From G963665975 sp963665975 (GTDB lineage Bacteria; Bacteroidota; Rhodothermia; Rhodothermales; Bin80), in the NCBI GenBank assembly GCA_963665975.1, contig OY762508.1, positions 558,001 to 622,000 of the forward strand: 64,000 bases of DNA. The letters are read 5' to 3'. Position 1 is the first letter of the stretch, and each line of letters starts with the position of its first letter. The position numbers and the translations under genes were made by a program. Positions 1 to 8,652 of the stretch are shown here, in pieces. The notes below the pieces were generated by a model. That model saw nothing but the letters and a program-made list of their open reading frames with translations, did no database searches and was not told the origin of the DNA.

Positions 1-943
1 GTGCGCCTCCGGCAATCGAGAGCATCGTATACACGGTGTGAGAACGACGCTCGCTAGAGCGCGGCCACGCGAGCGTGTGGATGACGAAGAATCCAAACGG
101 AGCAATCAGCCACTGCCAGCCGCCCAGCGCAAAGGCGGCGTAGCCGAAGAGTGCACAGCCAATCAGCGCGCTGTCGTCGAGCTTGCTGCGATGCCGCCAG
201 GCCAGCGCAAACGCGGCAAAGATGATGGCAACCAACAAGTGAAAGAGGAGCAGCTGGGCGTCCTCACCAAGATAGAGACGCAGAAAGGCGTGCGCGCCCA
301 GGGGGATGAATAAGTTGTCCAGTCCACGCCACGCCACGAGCTCGAGCATCATGACGAGGACCGCGAGAATCGTTGCGATGAGAACGGCCTCGGCGCGACC
401 CGTATCAGTCAGGAGTAAGAGGGGCAGGTGAGCGCTGAAAAAAGCCACGAGGAAGAATGCCAAAGATCCCTCAACGCTCTTGATTCCATCCGAAGTCTGG
501 TACTGCAATTGCCCGTAGCGAACGCCCACCAAGGCTGCAACAGCGTCTGCCAGCGCCAGTGTAAGGATCGGAACAACATAGAGCAGCCACTCGCCTTGAC
601 TGATGAAGAAGAGTAGCGTGACCGAAATTGGGAAGTAAAACTCACCCAAGCTGTCTCGGCCTACTCCTCCCAGAACGGTCCCTATGCCGCTGCGCAGGCT
701 GCGAATCGAGCGCGTTACCACCATGGCAGCGCACGCAAGAACCGCCAGCACGATCATCGGCCATGCGCCATCAAACACCCACGGCAGCGGAAGAACGATC
801 AGTCCCATGCCCACATGGACCCCCTTGCGGAGAACCTCGGGGTGGCAACGACCGCTTTTCTCCACTGCCTTGAGGCCAACCAGCAGACTGGCGAGCACGA
901 CAAGCAGGGCCGCCATGGCAAGGAGGTTGGAAGCAGGTGTCAT
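1..943 (-). CDS. Phytol/dolichol kinase-like CTP-dependent membrane protein (partial)
   Basis: Last gene of the seven-gene leftward operon; it runs off the left edge, so the C-terminus is missing, and 314 codons are open. It is a polytopic membrane protein of the CTP-dependent phytol/dolichol kinase and phosphatidate cytidylyltransferase family. Family landmarks are GRDSLGEFYFP (about residues 95-105), LADAVAALVG (131-140), KSVEGSLAFF (155-164) and WRGLDNLFIPL (205-215). Members transfer phosphate or CMP from CTP to lipid alcohols or lipid phosphates at the membrane. After the usual end of the domain (about residue 220) at least 95 more mostly hydrophobic residues follow, longer than a simple phytol kinase. 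The ATG at 943-941 overlaps the upstream stop as ATGA. The family is well supported; the substrate (isoprenoid alcohol or lipid) is inferred from the neighbours. Confidence 0.72.
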   Translation of the reverse strand, partial: MTPASNLLAMAALLVVLASLLVGLKAVEKSGRCHPEVLRKGVHVGMGLIVLPLPWVFDGAWPMIVLAVLACAAMVVTRSIRSLRSGIGTVLGGVGRDSLGEFYFPISVTLLFFISQGEWLLYVVPILTLALADAVAALVGVRYGQLQYQTSDGIKSVEGSLAFFLVAFFSAHLPLLLLTDTGRAEAVLIATILAVLVMMLELVAWRGLDNLFIPLGAHAFLRLYLGEDAQLLLFHLLVAIIFAAFALAWRHRSKLDDSALIGCALFGYAAFALGGWQWLIAPFGFFVIHTLAWPRSSERRSHTVYTMLSIAGGA

Positions 944-2097
944 CTTCGCGAGGCCTCTCTGCCTGAAGATGTTCGGCTATCTGCACGGCGGTTCGTTCCC
1001 GCTGCCACGGTCTCGACAACAAAGCGGCTGTAGAAAAATGCCTTGTCCTGGAGATGAAGTCGCTCGGCAAGCTCGCTTTTTGGAATGAGTTCATCGGCCA
1101 ACTCTGGTGGTCGGCTACGAGGCACCAGCATATTCCAGTACGCGAATCGGGCTCCATCTCGGGAGCGCGCGGCCAGCTTTGTGAGCAACTGGTGGAAATT
1201 CTCGTCGGACATGTATTCGAAGATGTCGCTGAGGTTGTAGCAGTCGACGAGAAGGTCGGGCTCGGATGCGAGAAGCTCTTCGATTGACAGACAGTGCCAT
1301 TCGAGCCGGTCTAGATTCTCCCTGATGGCATCGAAATTCTCCCTTCTCAAGGCGTGTGGGAGGGCCGTGGTGTGGCGGCCGGTGAGGATCCACTGAAGGT
1401 AGGGGTTGGCTGCGGGGTCGAGTTCGGTCAGGGCGTGCCTTGCGCGCGCAAGGATACGTTCTGAGACCGAGCCCTCGACATACCGGAAAAAGGCTGGGTC
1501 TCGTCCCATCCTGCCCATCACGAAACGGGAAAAGAAGAGTCGAAAGAGGAGTTCCCAGCGCCGGTTGGCCCAATGCCGGGTGTAAAAGCGATGGCGTTCT
1601 TCTGCGGTACCCCCTGCCAGAAGTCGTTCGACTCGGTGTCGAGGGTGGATCCAGGGCAGAACCTTGTTGCGAAAGGCAGCGAAATAGTCCTCGAACTTGC
1701 CGGCGGCGCCAATACCGGCCCGGACCAGTTGCGGCCGAGCATCCCAGAATTCCTGGGCTTTGGCTTCGAGGGTGTCGCGGCACCGCCGGTAGAGGGCTTC
1801 TCGATCGCCGCATTCCCGCGAACCGACCAGTTGAAGAAGCTCATCGTGGCTGAGCACGCGATAGGCCGCGACGCGCAGCGCTAGACATGCCAGTTGGGCC
1901 GGATTCATGTCTACGGCGATCACACGGGCCGGCTTACGGGAGAGGAGCGAGAGCGAGTTGTCTCCCGCCGAAGCGATCGAAAGACAGACATCCCCTTCAC
2001 CAATGTCGAGCGCCTCCAGGAGGATGTCGGCGTCCTCCCAGCACTGCGCATAGCGTACAAACGAAAAGTCGGCGCGGGCCGCGGCTTCGGTGCTCAT
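940..2097 (-). CDS. DUF3419 / BtaA-like S-adenosylmethionine 3-amino-3-carboxypropyl transferase
   Basis: A 385-residue protein of the DUF3419 family. The founding member, BtaA, moves the 3-amino-3-carboxypropyl group of SAM onto diacylglycerol in the first step of betaine-lipid synthesis. Signatures are YAQCWEDADILLEAL (about residues 16-30), a SAM-binding loop IASAGDNSL (41-49) and the acidic strand end VIAVDMN (59-65). A C-terminal stretch DCYNLSDIFEYMSDENF fits the family as well. The gene sits between the dikinase and the phytol-kinase-like gene with ATGA overlaps at both ends, so it is translationally coupled. No BtaB-like N-methyltransferase is visible in the window, so a complete betaine-lipid pathway is not shown; a different acceptor lipid or isoprenoid is possible. 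Family call is strong, acceptor unknown. Confidence 0.82.
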   Translation of the reverse strand: MSTEAAARADFSFVRYAQCWEDADILLEALDIGEGDVCLSIASAGDNSLSLLSRKPARVIAVDMNPAQLACLALRVAAYRVLSHDELLQLVGSRECGDREALYRRCRDTLEAKAQEFWDARPQLVRAGIGAAGKFEDYFAAFRNKVLPWIHPRHRVERLLAGGTAEERHRFYTRHWANRRWELLFRLFFSRFVMGRMGRDPAFFRYVEGSVSERILARARHALTELDPAANPYLQWILTGRHTTALPHALRRENFDAIRENLDRLEWHCLSIEELLASEPDLLVDCYNLSDIFEYMSDENFHQLLTKLAARSRDGARFAYWNMLVPRSRPPELADELIPKSELAERLHLQDKAFFYSRFVVETVAAGTNRRADSRTSSGREASRR

Positions 2098-4832
2098 GCT
2101 TCGGCCTCATGTCCTGCGTGCGTCGAGCGCTCGCTGAAATCCGAAAGGGTAGCGGCGTCTGGCGCAACATCCAGGCGCACGGTGCCACGTGCGCCGTCCA
2201 TCTCGATCCAATTGCCGCTTTCAATTCGTGTAGTGATACCGGCGATCGAGACGATAGCAGGGATTCCCATTTCGCGAGCCACGATCGCCGAGTGCGAGAG
2301 CAAGCTGCCGCGCTCGACCAATATGCCGGCAGCTGCGGGAAAGAGCATGATCCACCCCGGGTCGGTACGCTCCGCTACCAAGATCTCTCCCTGTTGCAAC
2401 TCGGCCCCTCGCGGATCACGGATTACGCGCGCCCGGCCCCTTACGACACCCGGGCAGCAGCCGATGCCGCGGAGTCCGTTTGCTTCCGCGGATTCATCGT
2501 CTCCGGTCCGGCCTGCTGCTTGCTTTTCATATCTATTGGCAATATACGGGGCGCCGAAGGTTTCGAAGCGGTCGGCTGGAGCCTCGAGTTTGGCGTAGCG
2601 CTCGAATTCGCGGCGACGGACGTCCGCGAGACCACGAAGATCCTGACACGCTGCGGCCCCTTCTGTGTAAGACAAGATTTCGTCGAGGTCCAGGAAGAAG
2701 ATGTCACGCGGATCGTCGAGGACCCCCTCAGCCAGGAACCTCCGCCCGACTTCGAGGAAGATTCGTCGCACGCGACCGAAGAGGCGCGTGCGCTCGAATC
2801 TCAGATTCTCACGATCACGCACACGCCTGCGAGCGTTACGGAGTACCCAAGCGAAGACGGCACCCCGCAGCGTGCGCCGTCCCAGGGCTTGGCGCACCTT
2901 CTCCTCCGCATTCTCCCGCACGTCCGACGAGATGCCGGCTTCGAACGCTTGGCCACGCACGAGTCTGGCTGCGGCATGTCCGATCGAGCGCACTAAGGGC
3001 TCAGGGTCATCGAATAGCGTAGTCGATTCGAGCTTGAGCTCGTCGAGACAGCGGTCGCCGAAGGTGTCGAGGTAGTCGTCGTAAAGCCGCGCCAGCTCTT
3101 CGTGGCCGCGCAAGGCTCGAACGGCCGCCGTCGTCGCGCTGTGGCAGAGGACATCAATCAGCTCTTCGTGGCGCGCTGCGAACCTAGCCATTTCGACGAT
3201 GCGCTTTGCAGGTTCAGCGCTGATCATACCTCCCTGATTGCACACCAGATTGTTTTGCAGGGAGTTGTGGTCGTCCTCTTCTCCAGGGCACCACTTGGAC
3301 GTTAGGCGACCCAGAACGCCAAAGAAAATCATGGCGAAGAAGTCGTTGATCAGCGGCGCATCCCAGCGCGTCAGCAGTGTTGACTCGAGCTTGCGATAAT
3401 CGGCTACCAACTGATCGAGACGCCTTGCCTCGAGAGGCGGATCCGGCGGAGCGAGCGCGCCGTTGAGGCGGTCGTAGAACTGGTCAATCATGCGAGGCAG
3501 CCGCACCTGGTTGACTACCATTCCTGCCATGGTACTGCTCATTCGAAGCAGGTCGACAAGACGTGCCGCCCGGGAAGCGTTGGACGCCGTTGTCGTGATT
3601 TCGTCCGGTAGACTCTCTCGAACACCCATCATCTGTTCCATGAAGCGGCGATTGAACGTGTAGCCTGGGAGCAGCGCGATGACTCGATACCAGTTAAGGA
3701 GATTATAGTAGATACGGCCGCGTATCAGACCGAGCATTCGCCGAAACGTGAGATCGTTAGCCTCGATCCTGGCTTTGGGCACGCCCAGGAGGCGGCAGAA
3801 CTCGCGGTATACACCCTCGTACGCGTACAGCGCAAAGCTGAATGTCAGCGGGGTGGTAATTCCGCTGTAACTCTCTACAATATTCGAATTGTCCCAGATA
3901 GCACGGACGCCGTCGGGATCTGGCGCGGAAGCAAGAGAAGTGATTGGCCGTGACTGGAGCAGGAAAAACTCGCCGTCGCGCATCGACCATTCAATGTCCT
4001 GGGGCCGTCCGAAGTGCCGCTCTGTGCGACGCGTGAGCTCCGCGATCCGCGTGGCCTGCTCGTCGGTCAGCGCGGGTTCGGAGGCTGCGGGCTCGGCGAT
4101 CTCCAGCATTGCAACACCTAGGGGGCTATTGGGAGCTGGCCGGTGTACAAGAGGCTTGGCCACGATATTCCGCTCAAGAATCGTTCCATCGAAGTGGACA
4201 CGCCAAGTATCGGCATCGGCGTCCCCGCTGACCAATGCCGTGCCCAAGCCGCACAGCGCAGACACTACTGCGACGGAGCGGCGTCCTGTTACCGGGTCGG
4301 CGCTGAAGGCAACGCCCGAGACCTCGCTGTCCACCATCGTTTGCACCAGTACGGCTGGAGCCTGCGGCAGACCTTTCAATTTATTCTCGCGCCGGTACGT
4401 TAAAACGCGTTCGCTGAAGCCGGACTTCCACACGTCGACGATCCGGGCTGGCAGGTGCTCGCGGGTCACGGATAGAAAGCTGTCGAACTGGCCGGCAAAG
4501 GAGTGCTCCGCACCGTCCTCCTGTACTCCCGATGAGCGCACCGCAACAAAGTGGGGCTCGCAATCCAGTGCGGCGAAATGCTCCTCTACTTCCTTCATTA
4601 CGCTGGGTGCCGGCAGGACCTCGGCGAAGAAAGTCTGGATCCCATCCTGATCCACCGCCTGAAGCAGGGCCCGGCGCTGGGCCGGCGAGAGACTGGCTTC
4701 AAAGGCTTTCGGCACAATGACAAACCACGCCGGTATCTTCAAACCGGTGCCGGAAAGCGAGGACAGGGCCGCCGCCTTGCCCCCCATCCGGCCGCGATCA
4801 ACCCCATCCAGGCATGAGAGTATAAAGGTCAT
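2094..4832 (-). CDS. PEP-synthase / rifampin-phosphotransferase-like dikinase
   Basis: A 912-residue protein with a PPDK/PEP-synthase ATP-grasp domain at the N-terminus (GGKAAALSSL at about 17-26; QSRPIT near 320), a long helical middle (about 400-750) and a C-terminal swivelling phosphohistidine domain, LLSHSAIVAREMGIPA, with the catalytic His near residue 847. It ends about 65 residues after that His, so the PEP/pyruvate-binding TIM barrel of true PEP synthase is absent. This ATP-domain, substrate-domain, His-domain order is that of rifampin phosphotransferase, which phosphorylates a hydroxyl of a small molecule while turning ATP into AMP and Pi. I chose the ATG at 4832 because it overlaps the upstream stop as ATGA; a longer reading would run 270 bases into that gene. 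The substrate is unknown; an alcohol made by the same operon is a reasonable guess. Confidence 0.8.
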   Translation of the reverse strand: MTFILSCLDGVDRGRMGGKAAALSSLSGTGLKIPAWFVIVPKAFEASLSPAQRRALLQAVDQDGIQTFFAEVLPAPSVMKEVEEHFAALDCEPHFVAVRSSGVQEDGAEHSFAGQFDSFLSVTREHLPARIVDVWKSGFSERVLTYRRENKLKGLPQAPAVLVQTMVDSEVSGVAFSADPVTGRRSVAVVSALCGLGTALVSGDADADTWRVHFDGTILERNIVAKPLVHRPAPNSPLGVAMLEIAEPAASEPALTDEQATRIAELTRRTERHFGRPQDIEWSMRDGEFFLLQSRPITSLASAPDPDGVRAIWDNSNIVESYSGITTPLTFSFALYAYEGVYREFCRLLGVPKARIEANDLTFRRMLGLIRGRIYYNLLNWYRVIALLPGYTFNRRFMEQMMGVRESLPDEITTTASNASRAARLVDLLRMSSTMAGMVVNQVRLPRMIDQFYDRLNGALAPPDPPLEARRLDQLVADYRKLESTLLTRWDAPLINDFFAMIFFGVLGRLTSKWCPGEEDDHNSLQNNLVCNQGGMISAEPAKRIVEMARFAARHEELIDVLCHSATTAAVRALRGHEELARLYDDYLDTFGDRCLDELKLESTTLFDDPEPLVRSIGHAAARLVRGQAFEAGISSDVRENAEEKVRQALGRRTLRGAVFAWVLRNARRRVRDRENLRFERTRLFGRVRRIFLEVGRRFLAEGVLDDPRDIFFLDLDEILSYTEGAAACQDLRGLADVRRREFERYAKLEAPADRFETFGAPYIANRYEKQAAGRTGDDESAEANGLRGIGCCPGVVRGRARVIRDPRGAELQQGEILVAERTDPGWIMLFPAAAGILVERGSLLSHSAIVAREMGIPAIVSIAGITTRIESGNWIEMDGARGTVRLDVAPDAATLSDFSERSTHAGHEAEA

Positions 4833-5761
4833 ACCAGTTCTCTCCATAAAAGCGGAACCGGACCCAGGCTCAGATAGAGCACCAGTGTCCAGACCCCCGA
4901 CCAATTCTCGATCCATTTGCCTGCCCCTTGGGTCTGGCGGCGCAAAAAGCAAATTCCGATGAACACCGCACCGCCGAGGGTCAAGCTGAGAATTATCACG
5001 AGAGGCAGAAAAAATCCAATCCGGCGCGCGGCAATGCACGCGCAAGCAAGCGCAAGCCCCATGACCAGCCACCACGTGCCCAACGCTCGCCGCTGACCCC
5101 ACACGGCAGAATAAGTGGATACACCCTGCTCCTCATCCTGCGGACTGCGAATCTTGCGACCAATTTCGATCACCATGCCATTGAAGAGGCTTGCAAGCAG
5201 AAACCAGAAAAGTCCGGTTGGAGGATGGCCCTGATAGGCGAGCCAGTCGGTGCTCGTCGCATAGAGATCAACGAGCGGCATAATGGCCATGTGTGTGACC
5301 ATATACGTAAGGTGTTTATGGCGCAGCCATTCTCCCACGAAGAACTCCTTGCTCATCAGCGCCTGGTAAGTCCAGGTAATAAACAGTAAGACAAGAAGTC
5401 GCGCATCCAGCCACAGGGCTAAGCCCACCTGCACCACAGCGCCCAGCACGAAGAGGCCGCCCAGGTCCCGCAAGGTCACCAGACCGCGCGGAACAGGACG
5501 GTAGGGCCGATAGCGTGTGTCCTCGTCTATGTCCTTGAACTCGTCCGCGATGCGTAATTGGAGAAAGAAGATCAGGCAGGTGCCGAAGGCAACCAGTACA
5601 GACAAAGGCCTGGGCCACCCAGCGGGTGAGCGCAGCATCCAGGCGAAGGCGACGGCGCTGAAACTGAAAGCGAGTATCAGCGGCCCGTGCTGCACCAGCG
5701 GGAAACGCTCCCTTTGATAAACCCACCAGCGCCGGAAGCCTTGGTCACGGTCGGTGCTCAT
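4829..5761 (-). CDS. UbiA-family prenyltransferase-like membrane protein
   Basis: A 310-residue polytopic membrane protein of the UbiA superfamily, which attaches isoprenoid chains to aromatic or glycerol-type acceptors, or in some branches cyclises them. The first Asp-rich motif is ADEFKDIDEDTR (72-83), preceding the typical YRPYRPVPRGLVT run. The second Asp-rich site is reduced: GRKIRSPQDEEQ (201-212) stands where many members have DxxxD, leaving only one Asp. Several hydrophobic segments cover the rest. It overlaps its neighbours by ATGA on both sides, between HMG-CoA reductase and the dikinase. Altered metal-binding motifs could mean a changed donor, a cyclase-like role or lower activity. 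The superfamily is clear; the reaction is not. Confidence 0.8.
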   Translation of the reverse strand: MSTDRDQGFRRWWVYQRERFPLVQHGPLILAFSFSAVAFAWMLRSPAGWPRPLSVLVAFGTCLIFFLQLRIADEFKDIDEDTRYRPYRPVPRGLVTLRDLGGLFVLGAVVQVGLALWLDARLLVLLFITWTYQALMSKEFFVGEWLRHKHLTYMVTHMAIMPLVDLYATSTDWLAYQGHPPTGLFWFLLASLFNGMVIEIGRKIRSPQDEEQGVSTYSAVWGQRRALGTWWLVMGLALACACIAARRIGFFLPLVIILSLTLGGAVFIGICFLRRQTQGAGKWIENWSGVWTLVLYLSLGPVPLLWRELV

Positions 5762-7050
5762 GACTTGTCCTCCACCGGTCCTCGCGCCAGCGTCTGGTGT
5801 GCCCTCGTGAAACCGTGCGATGACAACGCGGCACTAATCGATAGTTCGCCTGCAAGCACCAGAGCAGCGCAAACCTCGGCAAAGGCTGCAGCGTTTCCCG
5901 GACCGGCGAGCTTGAGGATTTCCAGGCAGGCATTCTGGCTCGGCAGGCCCGTTCCACCTCCGACCGTGCCCAGGATGAGATTGGGAAGCGTGACGGAAGC
6001 GTACAGGCAGTCTCCCTCCACCGGCTCGAAACGGGTCACGCCTACAGCGGATTCGGCTACGCATGCGGCATCCTGGCCACAGGCTATGAAAAGGGCCGAC
6101 ATTCCGTTGGCGTAGTGTCCCTGAATCCCAATATTGCCGCTCATGACACCACCGATTGTCGCGACGCGATAGAAGTTCAGCATTCGGTCCGCGCTCGATT
6201 TCAGGTGTCCTTCCAGGATTGCGGGCGTGAGCGTGACTTCCGCCGTTACCTTCTTTCCGCGCACATTCTGAAAGGACAGATACGATGCCTTCTTGTCTCC
6301 TGAATGATTGCCTTCGACAAACCAGTAAGCGGGCTGCACCGGGGTCTTGTTAAGGATAAATCGGCAAACGGCGTCGGTCGCGATCGTGACCATGTTTTGT
6401 CCGGAAGCATCCCCAGTCATGAATTCGAAGATCAGGTAAATGTGGTTGCCCTCAACATTGAAGCGAGTACGAATGAGCCGGCCATGTCGCGTGGTGGATG
6501 CGGCAATTTCCCTGAACGTCTCTGCGTGCTCGCTGGCCCACATGATGAATTTGCCGACCTCGATCAGACTCCCGAAGGCGAAAACGGGAGCGCGAGTCAC
6601 ACCCTCCCAAATCGCTGCTGCGGTACAGCCGCCGGCCTGGGTGATGGCCTGTGCCCCTCGGGTGTAGGATGCCACCAGAGCAGCTTCCGTCGTGGCGAGT
6701 GGCACGTAGTAGTCTCCTCGTGCGAATAGCCCACGTACCCGCAACGGTCCGGCAAGTCCAATAGGGATTCTTGCGGTGCCGATAAAATTCTCGATGTTCT
6801 TACTGTACGAACCCATCTCTTTGCGCGTCATGGCATCGAATAGCTGATGCCTCACTGACGCTTCCACGTCGAGCATCTGCCAGCGTCGCTCCACCGCCTC
6901 GAGAGAAATCGTCGCATGCGCGTCGCCGCGGGGCACGTTTGGTGGGATGTCCTCCAATGAAGGCATCAGATCCTGCTCGATTTGCTGTGGAGAGCGTTCG
7001 GCGAGAAGCCGCTTGAAGTAGCCCCGCACGCCCCGGAGATCAGCTGACAT
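5758..7050 (-). CDS. HMG-CoA reductase, class I-like
   Basis: A 430-residue hydroxymethylglutaryl-CoA reductase, which normally reduces HMG-CoA to mevalonate with NADPH. The family signature ENFIGTARIPIGLAGPL is at 87-103. Active-site residues can be placed: Glu122 in ATTEAALVAS, the Lys pair 253/254 in GDKKAS, Asp214 in GDASGQNM (the DAMGMN position) and a His in TRAHQ (His418). GTVGGGTGLP at 361-370 is canonical. There is no N-terminal membrane region. It overlaps the AMP ligase gene by 11 bases and is joined to UbiA by ATGA. No mevalonate kinase, phosphomevalonate kinase or decarboxylase is present in the window, so the gene may serve a dedicated branch rather than bulk isoprenoid supply. 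Function is confident; physiological role is inferred. Confidence 0.92.
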   Translation of the reverse strand: MSADLRGVRGYFKRLLAERSPQQIEQDLMPSLEDIPPNVPRGDAHATISLEAVERRWQMLDVEASVRHQLFDAMTRKEMGSYSKNIENFIGTARIPIGLAGPLRVRGLFARGDYYVPLATTEAALVASYTRGAQAITQAGGCTAAAIWEGVTRAPVFAFGSLIEVGKFIMWASEHAETFREIAASTTRHGRLIRTRFNVEGNHIYLIFEFMTGDASGQNMVTIATDAVCRFILNKTPVQPAYWFVEGNHSGDKKASYLSFQNVRGKKVTAEVTLTPAILEGHLKSSADRMLNFYRVATIGGVMSGNIGIQGHYANGMSALFIACGQDAACVAESAVGVTRFEPVEGDCLYASVTLPNLILGTVGGGTGLPSQNACLEILKLAGPGNAAAFAEVCAALVLAGELSISAALSSHGFTRAHQTLARGPVEDKS

Positions 7051-8647
7051 GGCGTTTGAGTTCCTTTTCCAGTGAGGAGTAATCTACTTTCGCATTGTGA
7101 CGGCGATCGACCGGTATTCGTGGCACTCTCACCACCCTGTCCAGGTGCACCCAGGGCAGCGTTGCCAACACGCGCCGTTCCGCGTCCGCTGGTGCTCGTG
7201 GCCCCAGCTGCACAGCTAGCAGACGCTCACCGTTGAGACTGGCAAGAGCGCTCCGCTCGATCCAATCCAACTGGCTTGCCGCACATTCCGCTGCGAAGGG
7301 ATAGATCGTGCCACGCTCATCCTGAATGACCGCGCCCGCGCGCCCCAGGAGCCAGAGCCTACCGCTGGCGTCCAGGTAGCCAGCGTCACCGGTACGGTGC
7401 CAGACCTCAGCTCCAACCCGAAACTTGGTCTCCTCGTCGCCGATGCCGTTCAGGTAGCCGGTGAGGACATGCGGACCGCAAACAAGGATCTCGCCCGGGC
7501 GCTCTGGAGGAAGCGCAAGCTCAGCGAATTCTTGCGCATTCATGGCAGGAAGGGGCTCGCCCCACCGGTTATCCGCGATGCGAAGTTCGATCTGATGCAC
7601 AGGCTTTCCAACCAGAAGCCCCTTCCCAGCATACATTGCGGCGAGATCGCTGATATTCGTCTCGTCCCAGTCGAGGTGTGATATGGGCTCCGCCTCCGTT
7701 GAACCGTAGACCACGATCACGCGGCCCTGCGGCATCGCCGAGCGTAGCTCGCGTAGCAGGCGAGGAAAGACAGGAGCACCGCCGGTGTAGAGCTTCTCAA
7801 GCATGCCTAGGTGCGCCTCTCCGTTCCCGCTTCCTCCCCTCACGGCTGCACGAGCCCCCTTAAGCAATCTGTCGTATAGCGCCGGCGAGCCAACAGTCCG
7901 AGTAATGCGATGACGCTCGAGCTGCTTGAGAACCGGCCCGGGCACTACGAAGCCGGGTCGCCGGAGATCGCATTGCGGGATGATGGATGTCACGCCCGAA
8001 GCCAGGTTGGCAAGCACGAAGATTGGCAGGCTCGTGAGGTCGACTTCACGGGGCTCCAGATCGATAGACTCGGCCAGTACTGCATGCTGCGCCCGCAGGA
8101 AACCGTGACTGCGGACCGCCGCCTTCGGCATTCCGGTGCTCCCGCTCGTGAAGGTGAGTAGAGCATCATATGACGAGTGGCAGGTAGCGATTGGGTTCGA
8201 GGGACTGAGCCGCTCGAGTTTGGACCAGCGGATTGCGGAAGGGGCCCAGCCCGTAGTTACGAAGTGACGCTCAATTTGACGCAGACTCCGACAGAGAAAA
8301 CGCAGGACGTGCGCCCGAGCCGGACCGAGAAACGCCTTTGGATGGGCGATCCCGCAACACTGCTCGATGTGTCTCCGTCCGGCCGAAGGGTCGAGCACGG
8401 TGGCCACCAGTCCGAGACGGAAGATGCCCAGGAGCGCGACGTAGAGTTCGATGGACATCGGCTGGAATAGGAGTACTCGATCACCTCTGGTCAACCCTGA
8501 CATACGGAACAGCGCTGCGGCTTTTGCCGATCGCTCAGCTAGCTGGGAAAAGGTGAGTGCGCGGGTACCCCTTCCAACCGCCTCAATGATGGCCGGCTGA
8601 TCAGGTCGCTCCGCGGCCTGCTCGATCAGGATGTGGCAGATGTTCAC
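7040..8647 (-). CDS. AMP-dependent synthetase/ligase, OleC-like (fatty acyl adenylating)
   Basis: A 535-residue ANL-superfamily enzyme. The P-loop-like motif TFTSGSTGMPK is at 165-175, YGSTEAEP at 314-321, the hinge-region RTGDAGYLDASGRLWLLGR around 420-440 and the adenylating Lys at about 520 (RRHNAKVDYSS). The region LPIFVLANLASGVTSIIP (207-224) and the GKGLLVGKPV stretch resemble OleC, which activates beta-hydroxy acids in long-chain olefin synthesis, and related fatty acid-CoA ligases. OleA, OleB and OleD are not in the window, so olefin formation is not supported. It starts 5 bases after the GNAT gene and overlaps HMG-CoA reductase by 11 bases. The most likely job is activating an acyl or hydroxyacyl chain for this operon's product. 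Confidence 0.82.
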   Translation of the reverse strand: MNICHILIEQAAERPDQPAIIEAVGRGTRALTFSQLAERSAKAAALFRMSGLTRGDRVLLFQPMSIELYVALLGIFRLGLVATVLDPSAGRRHIEQCCGIAHPKAFLGPARAHVLRFLCRSLRQIERHFVTTGWAPSAIRWSKLERLSPSNPIATCHSSYDALLTFTSGSTGMPKAAVRSHGFLRAQHAVLAESIDLEPREVDLTSLPIFVLANLASGVTSIIPQCDLRRPGFVVPGPVLKQLERHRITRTVGSPALYDRLLKGARAAVRGGSGNGEAHLGMLEKLYTGGAPVFPRLLRELRSAMPQGRVIVVYGSTEAEPISHLDWDETNISDLAAMYAGKGLLVGKPVHQIELRIADNRWGEPLPAMNAQEFAELALPPERPGEILVCGPHVLTGYLNGIGDEETKFRVGAEVWHRTGDAGYLDASGRLWLLGRAGAVIQDERGTIYPFAAECAASQLDWIERSALASLNGERLLAVQLGPRAPADAERRVLATLPWVHLDRVVRVPRIPVDRRHNAKVDYSSLEKELKRHVS

Positions 8648-8652
8648 CTCTC

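Noticed and set aside
2094..5102. A 90-codon longer N-terminus for the dikinase
   Set aside because: It would overlap the UbiA gene by 270 bases, its sequence has no family similarity, and the ATG at 4832 makes an ATGA junction.
7040..8647. OleC as part of an olefin (ole) biosynthesis operon
   Set aside because: OleA, OleB and OleD are absent and the neighbours point to isoprenoid or lipid chemistry instead.
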